Part shown: piece after piece, positions 62,914 to 64,000 of the stretch
How positions within the stretch are numbered: position 1 is the first letter of the stretch
Layout of the letters: every line of letters starts with the position of its first letter
Source: Myxacorys almedinensis A
Lineage (GTDB): Bacteria; Cyanobacteriota; Cyanobacteriia; Leptolyngbyales; Leptolyngbyaceae
DNA length: 64,000 bases
Assembly: GCF_010091945.1 (NCBI RefSeq)
Contig: NZ_WVIE01000008.1
Location: 1-64,000, forward strand
Direction: 5' to 3'
Position numbers and translations under genes: made by a program
Notes under the pieces: model-generated
Databases searched by the model: none
What the model saw: the letters and a program-made list of their open reading frames with translations, nothing else
Told to the model about the DNA's origin: nothing

Positions 62914-63957
62914 ATGACCATTACCCTTTCGCAGCAAGACTATTGGGATCTCGTTTACTCAATGGACGAAACGGATGCTCTTTCAAATCAACACGAGCAA
63001 CAGCCTGAAAGCCAAAAAACTGATAGCCAATCAGCCGATCATGACACGACTTGGAGATCTCACAATCCGCTTAGGAAAGGCTATTATCGGGAAATTCAAA
63101 TCCGCGATGGATTAGACCTCGCGATCGCAGATGAGTGTTTTCACACCGATTTGATCATTACTAGCTGCGATCGCGATCATCCCCTGGAACTAAACTACAC
63201 CCTGGTCGGCGTAGAATCCTCGAATCTGAACTCTACCCATGCAGGACAACACGCCTTCTATGGTAGCGGCATGGCTCCTGGTGAAGCTCTAAACGTGGTT
63301 GCAAATCAGCGTAGCCTTTGCATCAGCATTCACATTGAGCCAGCACTTTTCTGTCAATGGGCAGCGGGTTCTCCTGAGCAACTTCCCGATCAGATCCGCC
63401 ATTGGGTGAAACCATCTGATCAAATCTATTACATCCAGGTGAGCAAGACTACAACAGCCATGCAGACTGCCCTCCAGCAGATTTTACAGTGCCCGTTTCA
63501 GGGGTTAACCCAACGCCTCTATTTAGAGAGCAAAGTGTGGGAATTGATGGCATTACAACTTGCCCACACCTTAGAGCCAGAGGGTGCCAATCCGAAGGCT
63601 AAACCGCTTAAACCTGAGGATGTAGAGCGAATTCACTATGCTAAAGAAGTGCTGGTGGCGCGCCTCGATCAACCCCCTTCGTTAATTGAGTTAGCCCGGT
63701 TAGTGGGGATTAACGATTGCAAGCTAAAGGTTGGGTTTCGGCAGGTGTTTGGCACAACAGTGTTTAGCTATTTGCACGACTGTCGCATGACGCGATCGCG
63801 CCAGTTGTTAGACGCAGGTGAGTTGACGGTTGCTGAAGCGGCAAAGGCAGTTGGGTTTGCCAACCGCAGCCATTTTGCGATCGCGTTTCGTAAAAAATTT
63901 GGGGTCAATCCCAGAACCTATCGTCAAGAAATGCTGAACTCGTGCAGAGTCGGTTGA
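62914..63957 (+). CDS. AraC-family transcriptional regulator (PchR-like)
   Basis: The 347-residue protein has an N-terminal ligand region with GYYREIQIRDGLDLAIADEC and LELNYTLVGVES. The C-terminal AraC domain has two helix-turn-helix units: PPSLIELARLVGINDCKLKV, then TVAEAAKAVGFANRSHFAIA followed by FRKKFGVNPRTYR. The pattern GxxxCKLKxGFRxVFGTT is typical of PchR-like regulators, which sense ferric siderophores and activate TonB-dependent receptor and siderophore genes. The next gene is not in the window, but a 21-bp direct repeat behind this gene fits such a target promoter. Confidence 0.92.
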   Translation: MTITLSQQDYWDLVYSMDETDALSNQHEQQPESQKTDSQSADHDTTWRSHNPLRKGYYREIQIRDGLDLAIADECFHTDLIITSCDRDHPLELNYTLVGVESSNLNSTHAGQHAFYGSGMAPGEALNVVANQRSLCISIHIEPALFCQWAAGSPEQLPDQIRHWVKPSDQIYYIQVSKTTTAMQTALQQILQCPFQGLTQRLYLESKVWELMALQLAHTLEPEGANPKAKPLKPEDVERIHYAKEVLVARLDQPPSLIELARLVGINDCKLKVGFRQVFGTTVFSYLHDCRMTRSRQLLDAGELTVAEAAKAVGFANRSHFAIAFRKKFGVNPRTYRQEMLNSCRVG

Positions 63958-63959
63958 GC

Positions 63960-64000
63960 CAAAAAACTCCGACTACCGTTCAAAAAACTCCGTTCACCGT
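63960..64000 (+). promoter_or_regulatory. 21-bp direct repeat, likely PchR-type operator
   Basis: CAAAAAACTCCG starts at 63960 and again at 63981, each followed by a related tail (ACTACCGT and TTCACCGT). The 21-bp period equals two DNA turns. This places both sites on one face, as expected for an AraC activator. The array may continue beyond the window. Confidence 0.6.

Overview
The window comes from a cyanobacterial chromosome. The palindrome GCGATCGC (HIP1) is scattered densely through genes and spacers. The gene content agrees: ndhH of the photosynthetic NDH-1 complex, an orange carotenoid protein next to its fluorescence recovery protein, ferritin-like and Mn-catalase proteins, a CHASE3 hybrid kinase with CheR, and AraC/PchR regulators. 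The style suggests a Leptolyngbya-like lineage, but I cannot place it from this sequence. I see no phage, CRISPR array, rRNA or tRNA. No intact insertion sequence is present; one IS630 transposase tail is cut by the left edge.

Left edge (1-1130): a graveyard made of the IS630 tail, an AraC-regulator fragment and a frame-broken DGQHR (DndB-like) gene on the minus strand. 1.1-9 kb: a SWIM zinc-finger protein, a sensor kinase with a degenerate receiver domain, rsmH with an overlapping Uma2 gene, and ndhH. 9.8-16.4 kb: a small conserved protein, a MidA/NDUFAF7-type methyltransferase, rlpA, the purM-rsmA pair, and a membrane protein joining a J-like domain to an HExxH motif. 16.7-22.3 kb: a large hybrid kinase with three receivers, a CheR methyltransferase and a ferritin-like protein.

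22.4-32 kb: a dispersed repeat beside a broken DUF29 gene, the ocp-frp photoprotection pair, an alpha/beta hydrolase, an orphan sugar-ABC permease, and a tight ergothioneine cluster read egtC-egtB-egtD, followed by DUF423 and a membrane protein. 32.4-45 kb: an NCS2 nucleobase permease, thiO, two Mn-catalases on either side of htpG, and an N-carbamoyl-type amidohydrolase divergent from an allophanate-hydrolase-like (AIG2) protein. The permease and this divergent pair share a TGTATACA promoter motif. Oxidative-stress functions are notably concentrated here: OCP/FRP, ergothioneine, two Mn-catalases, HtpG and a ferritin-like protein.

45-50 kb: mostly small exported or membrane proteins, a DUF1275 protein with a structured leader, and a CblD-like protein. 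50.6-61.6 kb: one 3643-codon gene for a giant surface-type protein made of a DUF4347 head, beta-propeller-like repeats, a beta-helix, twelve Calx-beta repeats and twelve Trp-Arg-Asn repeats. Right edge: an AraC remnant, a second Uma2 gene, the second copy of the dispersed repeat, and an intact PchR-like AraC regulator followed by a 21-bp direct repeat that looks like its operator for the next, unseen gene.

All functional calls rest on recognising motifs by eye. No database search, structure prediction or RNA folding was run.
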